From: Muribaculaceae bacterium
GTDB taxonomy: Bacteria > Bacteroidota > Bacteroidia > Bacteroidales > Muribaculaceae
Length of the DNA stretch: 22,448 bases
Direction: 5' to 3'
Assembly (NCBI GenBank): GCA_017545095.1
Contig: JAFYCU010000218.1
Span: 1 to 22,448 of the forward strand
Shown here: positions 10,347-17,713 of the stretch, piece after piece
Numbering within the stretch: the stretch's first letter is position 1
How the letters are laid out: each line of letters opens with the position of its first letter
Notes under the pieces: generated by a model
Databases searched by the model: none
The model's input: only the letters and a program-made list of their open reading frames with translations
Told to the model about the DNA's origin: nothing
Made by a program: the position numbers and the translations under genes

Positions 10347-10749
10347 CTCAATGCTTTAACAATGCATAATGCACAACGGCCGCAATGCACAATGGCCGCA
10401 ATGCAGAATTATCGCAAGCAACAACTTGCTGGAGCATAGCATGTCATGTAGAGCTGCACCCAGGGTGCGGCTCCCCCGATGCAGTTTCCCTATCCCGCGA
10501 AATATCGCCCAACATTAGGCCAGCAGCCCGCACAAACCAATAATAGACGAAAACCGAGATGCCGAATCCTGCAGGAACGAGGCCTGCCGCGTCTGCACCG
10601 CATTGCGAAAAAACGCATCGATGCCACCTCCGTGCAACACCGACTGCGAAACAATCCATCGTCCCTTGCCGATTTCTCGTCCATATATTTGCAAATTCAA
10701 AATACAATTTTTAATTTTGCGGCATTAATTCAAAATCTCATTTTGAAAA
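10347..10749. other. Gene-free region with short repeats and a REP-like hairpin
   Basis: It holds three degenerate 16-bp tandem units (10367-10414, aatgcacaacggccgc type) and a hairpin with a one-base loop, gagc-t-gcaccc-a-gggtgc-g-gctc (10451-10473). It ends in the promoter and operator-like motifs of the next gene. The short reading frames in 10440-10840 on both strands show no protein-like pattern that I recognise. I see nothing else between about 10480 and 10680. Confidence 0.6.
10688..10719 (+). promoter_or_regulatory. Promoter of the AAA_14/DUF4143 ATPase gene
   Basis: TTTG (10688-10691) and TAATTTTG (10712-10719) are 20 bp apart. A 10-bp motif, aattcaaaat, lies in the spacer (10694-10703) and again in the leader (10727-10736). 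The second copy forms an 8-bp dyad, ttcaaaat-ctc-attttgaa (10729-10747), that ends two bases before the ATG. This looks like an operator or a start-site hairpin. Confidence 0.7.
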
Positions 10750-12036
10750 ATGGACAAACTAAGGCTGAAACAAGTGCTTATTTCCAACCAAAAAGAAGTG
10801 GAGCGTTATCGTGTGATTCCACGGCGAATGCCCGATGATGCTTTTGCTTGCCGCATCTTTGTTGGGGTGCGCCGTGCGGGCAAGTCGTTCATGCTTTTCC
10901 AAAAGATGCAGGAACTGCTGTCATCGGGATTTGGATGGGAATCAATGCTATACCTGAATTTTGAGGATGACCGTTTGGCCGAGTTTTCGTTTCACGACTT
11001 CGACTTGATTTTGGAATCGCATGCCGAGATGTATGGTACCCGTCCGCGGCTATTTCTCGATGAGATTCAGATTGTGCCGGGCTGGGAGCGTTTTGCACGC
11101 CGCATGGCCGATGCCAAGCATTCCGTTTGGATAACGGGCAGCAATGCCAAGATGCTCTCATCGGAGATGATGACCACCCTGGGCGGGCGTTACCTGATTG
11201 CCGAGGTCTATCCCTACAACTTCAAGGAGTATCTCCATGCGCAGCAAGTGCCGCATGACCACCTGTCGCTGCTGGCACTCGAAAGCCGAACGAAGGTAGA
11301 ACAGCATTGGAACGAATACCTGCTTTGGGGTGGCTTGCCCGAATCTATTTCACTTCCTGTGAAGCGTGATTACCTAAGCAGTGTGTTTCAGAAAATTTAT
11401 TTAGGCGACATTGCGGCTCGCAGCCGCTTGTCGAGCCAAGCAACATTGCGGTTGTTGCTGAAGAAGATGGCCGAAGCCGTGGGGCGGCCTATCGCCTACA
11501 ACCGTCTTGCCCATTTGCTCTCGTCGACAGGAAGCAAAGTCACCATGCCCACAGTGGCCAAGTACATCGAGCTGGGCGAGGCCGCTTGGCTGTTGCTCCG
11601 CGTGCGAAATGTGCTCGCCTCGTTTGCCACAAGAGAGACACATTGCAAATATTATTTTATCGACAACGGTGTCCTGAATCTGTATCTGCTCGGCGGCGAA
11701 GCCATGTTGCTCGAAAACATGGTGGCATTGGCTCTGCTCCAACGATATGGCCACGACACCGACAATGAACGTGTGTTCTTTTACCACGACAAGGTGGAAG
11801 TGGATTTCTACATCCCCGATGACAAGCTGGCCATTCAGGTGTGTTACAGCATGAGCCGCAACCCCGACACGCTGCGACGCGAGGCAGGAGCTTTGGCCAA
11901 ACTCCCCAAGGTGCTGCCCTGCGAGCGACGGCTAATCATCACCTGCGAAGAGCAATACACCATCAGCGACCAGTGGGGAAGCATCGAAGTCATCCCTGCC
12001 TGGCAATGGTTACTGGAAGAAGACTGTCGCCTCTAA
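10750..12036 (+). CDS. ATP-binding protein, AAA_14 (PF13173) plus DUF4143 (PF13635)
   Basis: The 428-aa product has the usual two-part design. The N-terminal P-loop ATPase shows Walker A GVRRAGKS (39-46), Walker B LFLDEIQ (101-107) and a sensor-like WITGSNAKML (about 134-143). The C-terminal DUF4143 region (about 210-400) ends in a PD-(D/E)XK nuclease-like pattern: LLENMVALAL (about 317-326), then VFFYHDKVEVDFYIPDD and LAIQVCYS, where E, D and the following Q replace the classical E-D-ExK set. Family members are abundant in Bacteroidales and often stand alone; their role is unknown. Codon use is somewhat less GC-biased than in uvrB. It is probably a single-gene transcript facing a convergent gene. 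Confidence 0.9.
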   Translation: MDKLRLKQVLISNQKEVERYRVIPRRMPDDAFACRIFVGVRRAGKSFMLFQKMQELLSSGFGWESMLYLNFEDDRLAEFSFHDFDLILESHAEMYGTRPRLFLDEIQIVPGWERFARRMADAKHSVWITGSNAKMLSSEMMTTLGGRYLIAEVYPYNFKEYLHAQQVPHDHLSLLALESRTKVEQHWNEYLLWGGLPESISLPVKRDYLSSVFQKIYLGDIAARSRLSSQATLRLLLKKMAEAVGRPIAYNRLAHLLSSTGSKVTMPTVAKYIELGEAAWLLLRVRNVLASFATRETHCKYYFIDNGVLNLYLLGGEAMLLENMVALALLQRYGHDTDNERVFFYHDKVEVDFYIPDDKLAIQVCYSMSRNPDTLRREAGALAKLPKVLPCERRLIITCEEQYTISDQWGSIEVIPAWQWLLEEDCRL

Positions 12037-12070
12037 ACCGCCGTTATGGAGACTCACACCACGGCCATTG

Positions 12071-12092
12071 GAGCCGCCATGTATGACGGCTC
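12071..12092. terminator. Possible hairpin between convergent genes
   Basis: gagccg (12071-12076) and cggctc (12087-12092) form a 6-bp stem with a 10-base loop in the 107-bp gap between convergent genes. There is no T-run, so this is a weak candidate. Confidence 0.25.
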
Positions 12093-12143
12093 TACTCTAC
12101 CCCACCCGGCCACCAAGGTTTGGGGATGTCCACCGGCTTCGTC

Positions 12144-13127
12144 CTACAGCGCAAGCCTGAAGCCGAGAGTGTCGGCAGCAATGCCCGTTGAGCCGTTCAT
12201 GCGATACGACACGCGGCAGTTCTCGGCATAGAAGAACCAGCAGCCGCCGCGCACCACGCAGTAGTAGCCCCACTCGGGACCGGTGGGATTGGTCTGCGCC
12301 TCGATGCTGTAGTCGCCGTAATTGTCCTGGCACCACTCGCTCACGTTGCCACTCATGTCATACAGGCCCAGCTCGTTCGGGGTCTTGGTAGCCACAGGCT
12401 GCGTGCTCCCTGAGCCGGGCACGTTGTAGCAATACCAGGCCACGTCGCCAATGGTGTTGCCACCGGCATACTTGTAGCCCATGCTCTTTTTCCCGCCCCG
12501 GGCGGCAAATTCCCACTCCGCCTCGGTTGGCAGACGGAATGTCTTGCCTGTAAGCTCATTCAGCCGAGCGATAAACTCCTCGCACTCGTCGCGGCTCACA
12601 CACTCCACTGGCCGCTTCAAGTTTCCCTTGAAGTTGCTGGGGTTCTCCCCCATCACAGCCACCCACAGAGCCTGCGTCACCTCGGTCTCGCCAATGCAGT
12701 AGCTGCTCAGCGTGACCTCATGCGCGGGATATTCATTTTCACGGGCGTCGCTGCCCTGCTCGGCGGTGGCTCCCATCGTGAACGTGCCGCCCTCCACGGC
12801 CACCATCGTGAAGTCCACACCATTCACCGTGTAGGTGCGCGTCTCCATCGTTTCGCCAGGCCGGAGGCCCAATATCACGTTAATCACCTCGTTCAGGTCG
12901 TCCACATCCACCGCGCCGTTGCCGTTCACGTCACCGTTCACACGATGCGGCACGTCCAGGATCACATTAATCACCGCGTTCAGGTCATCCACATCCACCG
13001 TGCCGTCGCCATTCACGTCGCCATACACACCGTTCATCACACGCTGCGACATCGACAAGCCGCACACTGGCAGCACTCCACAAGCCATCGCCATCAACAG
13101 GCGGCTCCAAAACATTCTGCGTTTCAT
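12144..13127 (-). CDS. Secreted dockerin-like plus SUMF1/FGE-sulfatase (PF03781) domain protein
   Basis: The 327-aa product has a signal peptide (about 1-25) and two dockerin-type EF-hand repeats, each of the pattern GDVNG-(D/N)-GxVDVDDLNxVINVIL (about 36-58 and 65-87). An FGE-sulfatase-type domain follows (about 105-327) with the usual landmarks: MVAVEGGTFTMGA, EVTQALWVAVMG, FRLPTEAEWEFAARGG, GLYDMSGNVSEW, VVRGGCW and a final TLGFRLAL. The Cys-x4-Cys pair of true formylglycine-generating enzymes is not seen in the C-terminal part (only C304, in AENCRVSYR), so I expect a non-FGE member, perhaps a binding or structural C-type-lectin-like fold. A broken paralogue lies upstream at about 13640-13980. 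It has its own promoter. Confidence 0.88.
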   Translation of the reverse strand: MKRRMFWSRLLMAMACGVLPVCGLSMSQRVMNGVYGDVNGDGTVDVDDLNAVINVILDVPHRVNGDVNGNGAVDVDDLNEVINVILGLRPGETMETRTYTVNGVDFTMVAVEGGTFTMGATAEQGSDARENEYPAHEVTLSSYCIGETEVTQALWVAVMGENPSNFKGNLKRPVECVSRDECEEFIARLNELTGKTFRLPTEAEWEFAARGGKKSMGYKYAGGNTIGDVAWYCYNVPGSGSTQPVATKTPNELGLYDMSGNVSEWCQDNYGDYSIEAQTNPTGPEWGYYCVVRGGCWFFYAENCRVSYRMNGSTGIAADTLGFRLAL

Positions 13128-13151
13128 CTTTCTGATTTATTGGTTTCGCCA

Positions 13152-13183
13152 CAAAATTACGCTTTTTTTCTGATATGGGCAAA
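13152..13183 (-). promoter_or_regulatory. Promoter of the dockerin/SUMF1 gene
   Basis: On the minus strand TTTG (13183-13180) and TAATTTTG (13159-13152) are separated by 20 bp. This puts the start of transcription about 20 bases before the ATG at 13127. Confidence 0.7.
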
Positions 13184-13224
13184 TAAATTCACAGGAACAC
13201 AACTCCACGATTGCGGCGCGTGAT

Positions 13225-13639
13225 ACATGGGGACAACGAGCAACATACATTCCATTCAACGTCGGAGACGTTGCCCAACACACGCGGGCAGGCAACCTCG
13301 CCGAGGTTGCATCGCCTTTCGGGATTACGTCACCCCACATAGCCGCTCACGCGGTAATGTGGGGCTTTCGGATTGGGGTTCCTCTCCGAGGAACCGCCAC
13401 CACGGCAACGAACGTCGCAGACGTTCCCAAATCAGAAAGCCCCATATTCGGAGCGCAGCGACGTATATGGGGACAACGAGCAACATACATTCTATTCAAC
13501 GTCGGAGACGTTGCCCAACACACGCGGGCAGGCAACCTCGCCGAGGTTGCATCGCCTTTCGGGATTACGTCACCCCACATAGCCGCTGGCGCGGCAATGT
13601 GGGGCTTTCGGATTGGAGTTCCTCTCCGAGGAACCGCCC
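13225..13639. repeat. Tandem duplication, 240-bp period, of a hairpin-array repeat
   Basis: Bases 13225-13399 recur almost unchanged at 13465-13639, exactly 240 bp later; 13261-13320 and 13501-13560 are identical. Each unit is a chain of short perfect hairpins: aacgtc-gga-gacgtt (13258-13272), gcaacctcg-c-cgaggttgc (13292-13310), ccccacat...atgtgggg (13333-13364, with inner ccgc/gcgg), ggttcctc-tcc-gaggaacc (13377-13395), aacgtc-gca-gacgtt (13411-13425) and ccccatat...atatgggg (13440-13472). There is no transposase, and I see no target-site duplication. Open frames through it on both strands only translate the repeat. Confidence 0.9.
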
Positions 13640-13980
13640 TGCCTATTCTGTAGCCGCCCAACGTCACCTGACGGGCGGGCTTCTCGTTGTCGTAGGCATC
13701 GCGGCCTTGCACGGCGGTCGCCCCCATCGTGAACGTGCCGCCCTCGAAGGCTACCATGTTGAAGCTGAACCACTCACGATGTAGGTGGTGACTTCGCCGC
13801 TCACCATGGTGATGGTGTCGGGGCCTGGGGTATAGATGGCCTGAATGATGTTGACCATGATGTTCATATCGCGCACATCCACCACGCCGTCGCCGTTCAG
13901 GTCGCCAGCACGTCGCGCTCTACGCGAGCGGGGCGGTCGTAGCCCGCGCCTTCCAGGGCCACTGCCGCTGCCAGCCGCCC
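13640..13980 (-). pseudogene. Broken paralogue of the dockerin/SUMF1 gene
   Basis: Read on the minus strand, this stretch encodes a hydrophobic leader-like remnant (frame ending at a TGA near 13903) and then, in another frame, one dockerin repeat (GDLNGDGVVDVRDMNIMVNI, about 13906-13847). After a further one-base frame change comes the start of an FGE-sulfatase domain (MVAFEGGTFTMGATAVQG from 13757, to VTLGGYRIG near 13643). The similarity to the intact protein at 12144-13127 stops abruptly at the edge of the 240-bp repeat array, so the 3' two thirds of the gene are gone. At least two frameshifts plus the truncation make it non-functional. Confidence 0.8.
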
Positions 13981-15837
13981 TTACATATATAGGCGCTGGT
14001 TCTCGAAGTCGACCTCGCCGTCGAGTTGGGTGATGAAGTCGTTAAGCACCTCGCGCTCCACGTCTCCAAGCGAGAACTCCTTCATGGCATCCTCGCGGAT
14101 CAGGGCAATCCACTTGCGGCGCGCTGCCACATAGTCGGCATGGATGCGTGCGAGGGCCTCCTCGTCGAGCACGTCGAGGCCGTAGTAGTCGAGGATGAGC
14201 CGGTAGCTCCACGACCAGCGCAGCTCGTTGTAGTTGTTGTTGATGGCCTTGAAGCGGTCGATGATGGCCACTGTGCTGTCGAGGCGACCGCTGATGATGT
14301 CGTCGATCACGTGCTGCTCCTCGCTCTCGGGCATGAGCAGTCCGGCCAGGTCGATCCAGTTGCCCTCGCCCCAGTTGCTGGCGGGACGCTCGGGGCGGTG
14401 GCGCTTGAGCACAGCCCCCATATAGATGCGCAACGCCAGGTCGTAGTATTCAATGCCCTGCCGCAGCGAGGCCGCTTTAATCACGTATTCGTGGTAGTTG
14501 TAGGTGCTCACGCGGTCGCCCGAGGCGGCGCGCAGGTTCTCCAGGATGCGCTTGCCGCGCACAATCTCGCCGATGGTGAACGGGCTGAGCCAGTCGAAGT
14601 TCACGCAGCTCTTGCGCTCGCCCTTGCCGCGCTTGTCGCGCTTGGGCCACTTGCGGATGTCGCGATACAGACCCACGGTGGCAAAGTTGCGCCCCGGCAC
14701 CAGATACATCGTGTCGCTGTAGGCAATCAAGTAAGAGAACGGCAGGTCGCGGGTGTCGGGGTGGTACATCAGTTTGCCGAACAGCACCGAGAACGCGCCC
14801 ACGTTGGCCGGCATGAGCAGATAGGCGCCGCTGGCGGTCTTGCTGCCGCGCTCCAGCAGACCGTAGTGCATCGGGCCCATCTTGTAGGCATGGTTGCTGA
14901 AGTTGGTCGCCGACCCGGCGTTGTAGAACGAGAACATGCCGCCAATGAGCAGCGAGCTCTTGTGATGGCTCACGCTGAACGGTCCGCAGAAGGCCGCGCA
15001 GGCCTCGCCGTTGGCCATGTAGCTGTTGGCGAAAAACACGCTGCTGGCGGCGGTGAACCCATTGGTGAGTTCACACATCTCGCCCACGAAACAGTCCACC
15101 ATCTTCACACTGCCCGTGATGGCCGAGCCACCGCTCACGATGCTGTTCTCACAAATCACGCCCGTGCCGATGGTGATGGGATTGTCGGCGGTGCTGGCAA
15201 TGGTGCAGTCGTATAGCCGCGAGGCCCCGGTGATGCGGCATCCGTCGCCAATCACGGCATTGGTGATCTCGTTGGTGTTGCCAATGCTCACGCCGTTGCC
15301 GATGGTGCTGCACGCCGGGCGCGACGCCGTTATCGACTGCTCCACCAGCGCGTTCAATGCGTCCATGAGCTGGCGGTTGCTGCCATGCTTCACCATCAAG
15401 GCCGCCAACTGGCTGTTGAGCTCGTTGAAAATGAGCAGGTTGCCATTACCAGCCTCGTTCAGCACCGAAATCAGGTGTCCCTGGCCATAGGTGGCTCCGG
15501 CGCAGGTGTTGATGGTGCTCACGTTCGAGATGTGGCAATGGTCGCCAATGGCCACATCGTTGATAAAATTGCCGATGTTCTCAATCAGGCAGTGGTCGCC
15601 CACGGTGACGTTGCGCAGCGTGGCGTTGTTGAGGCCGCACAGCTTCACAAAGCCGTCGGTGACCTCAATCGACCCCTGGCTGCTGCCCAGCTTCGCCCAG
15701 CTGTAGAACGTCACCCGCCGGCAACGCGACGCGTCGAAGCCGTCGCTCACGGTCACCCGGCACCAGTCCTCGGCCTGGCAGCCGTTACGCTCCATCGTTT
15801 CAATCTCTGTTGCAGTCAGTTGGCGATATGTCTTCAT
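13981..15837 (-). CDS. DUF4954 (PF16314) family protein with left-handed beta-helix hexapeptide repeats
   Basis: I choose the ATG at 15837 (MKTYRQLTATEIETMERNGC), giving 618 aa; an in-frame extension to 15972 crosses the promoter and looks non-coding. Residues about 85-310 carry hexapeptide-type repeats of left-handed beta-helix proteins (VTVGDHCLIENIGNF, VAIGDHCHISNVSTI, NAVIGDGCRITGAS, ITIGTGVICENSIVSGGS). A conserved block follows (GPFSVSHHKSSLLIGGMFSF, SATNFSNHAYKMGPMHYG, SKTASGAYLLMPANVGAFSV) and then a largely helical C-terminal half. This matches DUF4954, a Bacteroidetes family sometimes described as related to sugar-nucleotide pyrophosphorylase/acyltransferase folds; its reaction is not known. 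It is probably cytoplasmic. The gene stands alone and diverges from the YD-repeat remnant. Confidence 0.88.
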   Translation of the reverse strand: MKTYRQLTATEIETMERNGCQAEDWCRVTVSDGFDASRCRRVTFYSWAKLGSSQGSIEVTDGFVKLCGLNNATLRNVTVGDHCLIENIGNFINDVAIGDHCHISNVSTINTCAGATYGQGHLISVLNEAGNGNLLIFNELNSQLAALMVKHGSNRQLMDALNALVEQSITASRPACSTIGNGVSIGNTNEITNAVIGDGCRITGASRLYDCTIASTADNPITIGTGVICENSIVSGGSAITGSVKMVDCFVGEMCELTNGFTAASSVFFANSYMANGEACAAFCGPFSVSHHKSSLLIGGMFSFYNAGSATNFSNHAYKMGPMHYGLLERGSKTASGAYLLMPANVGAFSVLFGKLMYHPDTRDLPFSYLIAYSDTMYLVPGRNFATVGLYRDIRKWPKRDKRGKGERKSCVNFDWLSPFTIGEIVRGKRILENLRAASGDRVSTYNYHEYVIKAASLRQGIEYYDLALRIYMGAVLKRHRPERPASNWGEGNWIDLAGLLMPESEEQHVIDDIISGRLDSTVAIIDRFKAINNNYNELRWSWSYRLILDYYGLDVLDEEALARIHADYVAARRKWIALIREDAMKEFSLGDVEREVLNDFITQLDGEVDFENQRLYM

Positions 15838-15884
15838 CTTCTTATCTATATAACTATAGGTTAGCATCTTCCATTTTCGGGCGG

Positions 15885-15916
15885 CAAAGATACTATTTTT
15901 TTGCGGTTCGGCCACA
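15885..15916 (-). promoter_or_regulatory. Promoter of the DUF4954 gene
   Basis: The minus strand has TATCTTTG (15892-15885) with TGTG (15916-15913), one mismatch from TTTG, 20 bp upstream. The leader would be about 40 bases. Confidence 0.55.
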
Positions 15917-15964
15917 CCCCAATGGAAGTTTTTCGACAAAAGGCGCGCTTTGCCGATGATTTTC

Positions 15965-15995
15965 TTTGACAATCACGAGAAAAAGACTACCTTTG
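15965..15995 (+). promoter_or_regulatory. Promoter of the YD-repeat leader gene
   Basis: TTTG (15965-15968) and TACCTTTG (15988-15995) are 19 bp apart, a full consensus match. The promoter appears intact although the gene it serves is truncated. Confidence 0.7.
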
Positions 15996-16024
15996 CAAAA
16001 CGAAACACAATATCCAATAGCACC

Positions 16025-16255
16025 ATGTCTGCAATCAAGACCTTCTGCCTTTCCATGGCATCGCTTGTCACCGCCTGTCTGTGCCAGGCGCAGCAGGCCG
16101 TTGTGGCCTACGACTACGATGCCGCCGGCAACCGCGTCGCCCGCCGCCTCGTTTTCGACCCGCCCCAGCAGTCGCCGCCCCGTTCGCCGTCTGTTTCCCA
16201 TGAGATTGGCTCCGTGACGGTTTCGCCCACCGTCACCGGCCTGGTCTCTCAGTAG
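16025..16255 (+). pseudogene. Truncated secreted YD-repeat (RHS-type) leader gene
   Basis: From the ATG at 16025 the frame gives 76 aa: a signal peptide (about 1-23, ending CQAQQ), one YD-repeat unit (VVAYDYDAAGNRVARRLVF, residues 26-44), a Pro/Ser-rich linker and the beginning of what looks like a C-terminal domain (GSVTVSPTVTG), then a stop at 16253. Related Bacteroidales proteins that start this way continue for tens to thousands of residues. Base composition changes sharply right after the stop, from GC-rich to AT-rich, so I think a deletion or recombination junction cut the gene. It could still make a short secreted peptide, because its promoter is intact. Confidence 0.65.
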
Positions 16256-16335
16256 CAGCAGGAGTAATTGATTCTGTTTATGGCCAAAAATTATATGATG
16301 CAATGGAGGATTATTTTGGGCGTGGTAATCAATGA
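16249..16335 (+). pseudogene. Out-of-frame 3' tail of a lost coding sequence, possibly a toxin C-terminus
   Basis: In the frame one base off the YD gene, 16249-16335 reads without interruption as SVAAGVIDSVYGQKLYDAME followed by DYFGRGNQ and a TGA. It has no start of its own, protein-like composition and AT-rich codons, and ends 10 bp before the first small membrane-protein gene. I read it as the last codons of a longer gene whose body was deleted, probably the variable C-terminal tip of an RHS/YD toxin. The assignment rests on context only. Confidence 0.4.
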
Positions 16336-16345
16336 ATAATCACAT

Positions 16346-16747
16346 ATGAAACTTATTAATTTATGGTTCTTCATTTCAGGATGTCTGTTTCCGCCAGGCG
16401 ATCCCAGAATCCGATCCGCCGAAGTGTGGGCTGGTGTTTGCGGAATAACGCTCCCCTGTTGTGTGGTAATCGAAATAGTACTGACAAAAATCAAAATACT
16501 TGATTGGATTGAGAATAGCATTGTTGGCATGACGATACCTCGCTTCTATATCCATTTGTTTGTTTTCATTGTTTTATATGTATCACTATATGCCTATTAC
16601 AAGCATAACGATAGAGGGCGGAAAATAATTGATAGGTACAATTATATGCCTATCAGAAAAGTTTGTACACTGTTTTTAGCCTATATTATTTCTTTTATCT
16701 TTCTGGTTCTCGGCATTTATTATGCCATAGATATCATAATGCCATAG
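16346..16747 (+). CDS. Small three-helix membrane protein, immunity-like (copy 1)
   Basis: The 133-aa product has three hydrophobic segments (about residues 28-47, 67-85 and 106-130). A charged loop between the second and third carries KHNDRGRKIIDRYN. It begins MKLINLWFFISGCL. The gene is AT-rich with many Ile, Phe and Tyr codons ending in T or A, unlike the GC-rich genes on either side, which suggests horizontal transfer. The next gene is a diverged paralogue. Its place just after the 3' tail of a possible toxin gene, its small size and its duplication suggest a membrane-located immunity protein against a pore-forming or membrane-acting toxin. I do not recognise a named family. Confidence 0.7.
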   Translation: MKLINLWFFISGCLFPPGDPRIRSAEVWAGVCGITLPCCVVIEIVLTKIKILDWIENSIVGMTIPRFYIHLFVFIVLYVSLYAYYKHNDRGRKIIDRYNYMPIRKVCTLFLAYIISFIFLVLGIYYAIDIIMP

Positions 16748-16796
16748 TCACGATTACGCTGTAACGTCTAATCTAATCCTTTCATTTGGTCGGCAG

Positions 16797-17201
16797 ATGA
16801 GAATTATAAGGTTGTGGTACTATTTATGTGGGCGTGCAATACAAAGTGGAAATTTACGCGCGTCTGAGGCTAATGAGTATTCAGCGGCCTGTGGGTTTAC
16901 GATGGTTTTATGGTTTATCCTAATGGATTTCTTGAGCATATTCAAGTTGTATGATTTTCCTAAAAACATACACGAATCGAGTTCCATAAGTTTCATTCTT
17001 GATGTTGCTTCATTTTTACTGATATATATTATAGTTTTCATATACTTTAGATCAAAAAATAGAGGTAACAGAATCATTCAGGAATTTAGCCATCTTAAGA
17101 ACGCCACAGTCGTTTCTCTATTTTTTGTATATATTTTCGGTTTTATCCTTTTGTTTGTCATTTACGATAAGATATTAATGTCAATTAGTTCTTTAGTCTG
17201 A
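16797..17201 (+). CDS. Small three-helix membrane protein, immunity-like (copy 2)
   Basis: The 134-aa product shares its layout with the gene 49 bp upstream: a start of the form M-R-I-I-R-L-W-Y-Y-L-C-G, hydrophobic segments at about 30-50, 66-84 and 103-124, and a loop with SKNRGNRIIQEFSHL matching KHNDRGRKIIDRYNYM of copy 1. Identity elsewhere is low, so the copies are old or were acquired separately. It is likewise AT-rich. Arrays of diverged immunity genes are typical of the downstream part of polymorphic-toxin loci; no intact toxin gene is present here. Function is inferred from context, and an unrelated small inner-membrane protein remains possible. Confidence 0.7.
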   Translation: MRIIRLWYYLCGRAIQSGNLRASEANEYSAACGFTMVLWFILMDFLSIFKLYDFPKNIHESSSISFILDVASFLLIYIIVFIYFRSKNRGNRIIQEFSHLKNATVVSLFFVYIFGFILLFVIYDKILMSISSLV

Positions 17202-17214
17202 GTATTGCATTGCC

Positions 17215-17600
17215 ATGAAACAGTCCTGTGATTCCACCTACGCATGGGTGAAAGTGAATGCACCTCAACTGAAAATCTCCACCAAAGGCAGCAAGAGGGT
17301 TTATGGGAAAAAAGCGTAGGAAGTTTACAACCTTGCCAAGTATTTTAAGCGAGCCAACGTTTTGTTTACTGGCATTACCATCAGTGAAGACATCAATGGC
17401 ATGCAATCTACTGAAGACGCTGAGATGCAGGCTAAATACTTCATGGATGCATATGTGAATGCACTTGGTTTCATCCCTGGCGTTTCAGAAAGGCAATTAC
17501 CCAGCAGTTGTCCCCAATGGGGATAATGCTCTAAACTATTGTATCAAGAATGAAAAGCCTTACTGACTGCGGTTGGCATAAGAAAATGAGTTTTTCAGCA
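17215..17600 (+). pseudogene. Frameshifted remnant of an unidentified gene
   Basis: From ATG 17215 the frame reads MKQSCDSTYAWVKVNAPQLK... with an in-frame TAG at 17317-17319 and continues coherently (EVYNLAKYFKRANVLFTGIT, then NGMQSTEDAEMQAKYFMDAY and VNALGFIPGVS). Near 17490 the sensible frame shifts by one base (GNYPAVVPNGDNALNYCIKN) and then meets another stop near 17565. One nonsense change (TGG to TAG would fit, giving KKAWEVYN) and at least one indel make it non-functional. I cannot name the family. It fills most of the 500-bp gap between the membrane proteins and pncB and belongs to the same decayed island. Confidence 0.65.
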
Positions 17601-17674
17601 ACGAGCCACAAGTGCGCAATGCTGCATTATCCATCTTTTTTGCCGAATGGCATGGCGGTGTCGTTTTTATTTGC

Positions 17675-17682
17675 TACCTTTG
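17675..17682 (+). promoter_or_regulatory. Putative -7 box of pncB
   Basis: TACCTTTG at 17675-17682 matches TAnnTTTG 31 bases before the pncB ATG. No TTTG is present at the expected distance upstream, so the promoter may be weak or activator-dependent. Confidence 0.5.
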
Positions 17683-17713
17683 CCGCGAGATAAACAATCT
17701 AAACAACACAATC

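Noticed and set aside
10440..10707. Minus-strand frames of 60-87 codons between uvrB and the ATPase
   Set aside because: They overlap one another in different frames, have no recognisable motif and run into the ATPase promoter region.
12144..13127. Sulfatase-activating formylglycine-generating enzyme
   Set aside because: The paired active-site cysteines are not visible and no sulfatase gene is nearby; the domain is common in non-enzymatic or unrelated roles.
13225..13639. Insertion sequence or CRISPR array
   Set aside because: There is no transposase frame, no terminal inverted repeats bounding a unit, and the two 240-bp copies are not short repeats separated by unique spacers.
13227..13784. 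Open frames of 67-185 codons on both strands across the 240-bp repeat
   Set aside because: They translate the hairpin repeat, are open on both strands at once and have no protein-like composition; only the SUMF1 remnant at the downstream end is real homology.
15838..15972. Earlier start for the DUF4954 gene
   Set aside because: The extension crosses the minus-strand promoter and overlaps the divergent promoter region; the family start fits 15837.
17612..17713. Earlier start for pncB
   Set aside because: The extension crosses the TACCTTTG box and the decayed gene; PncB homologues begin at the residues encoded from 17714.
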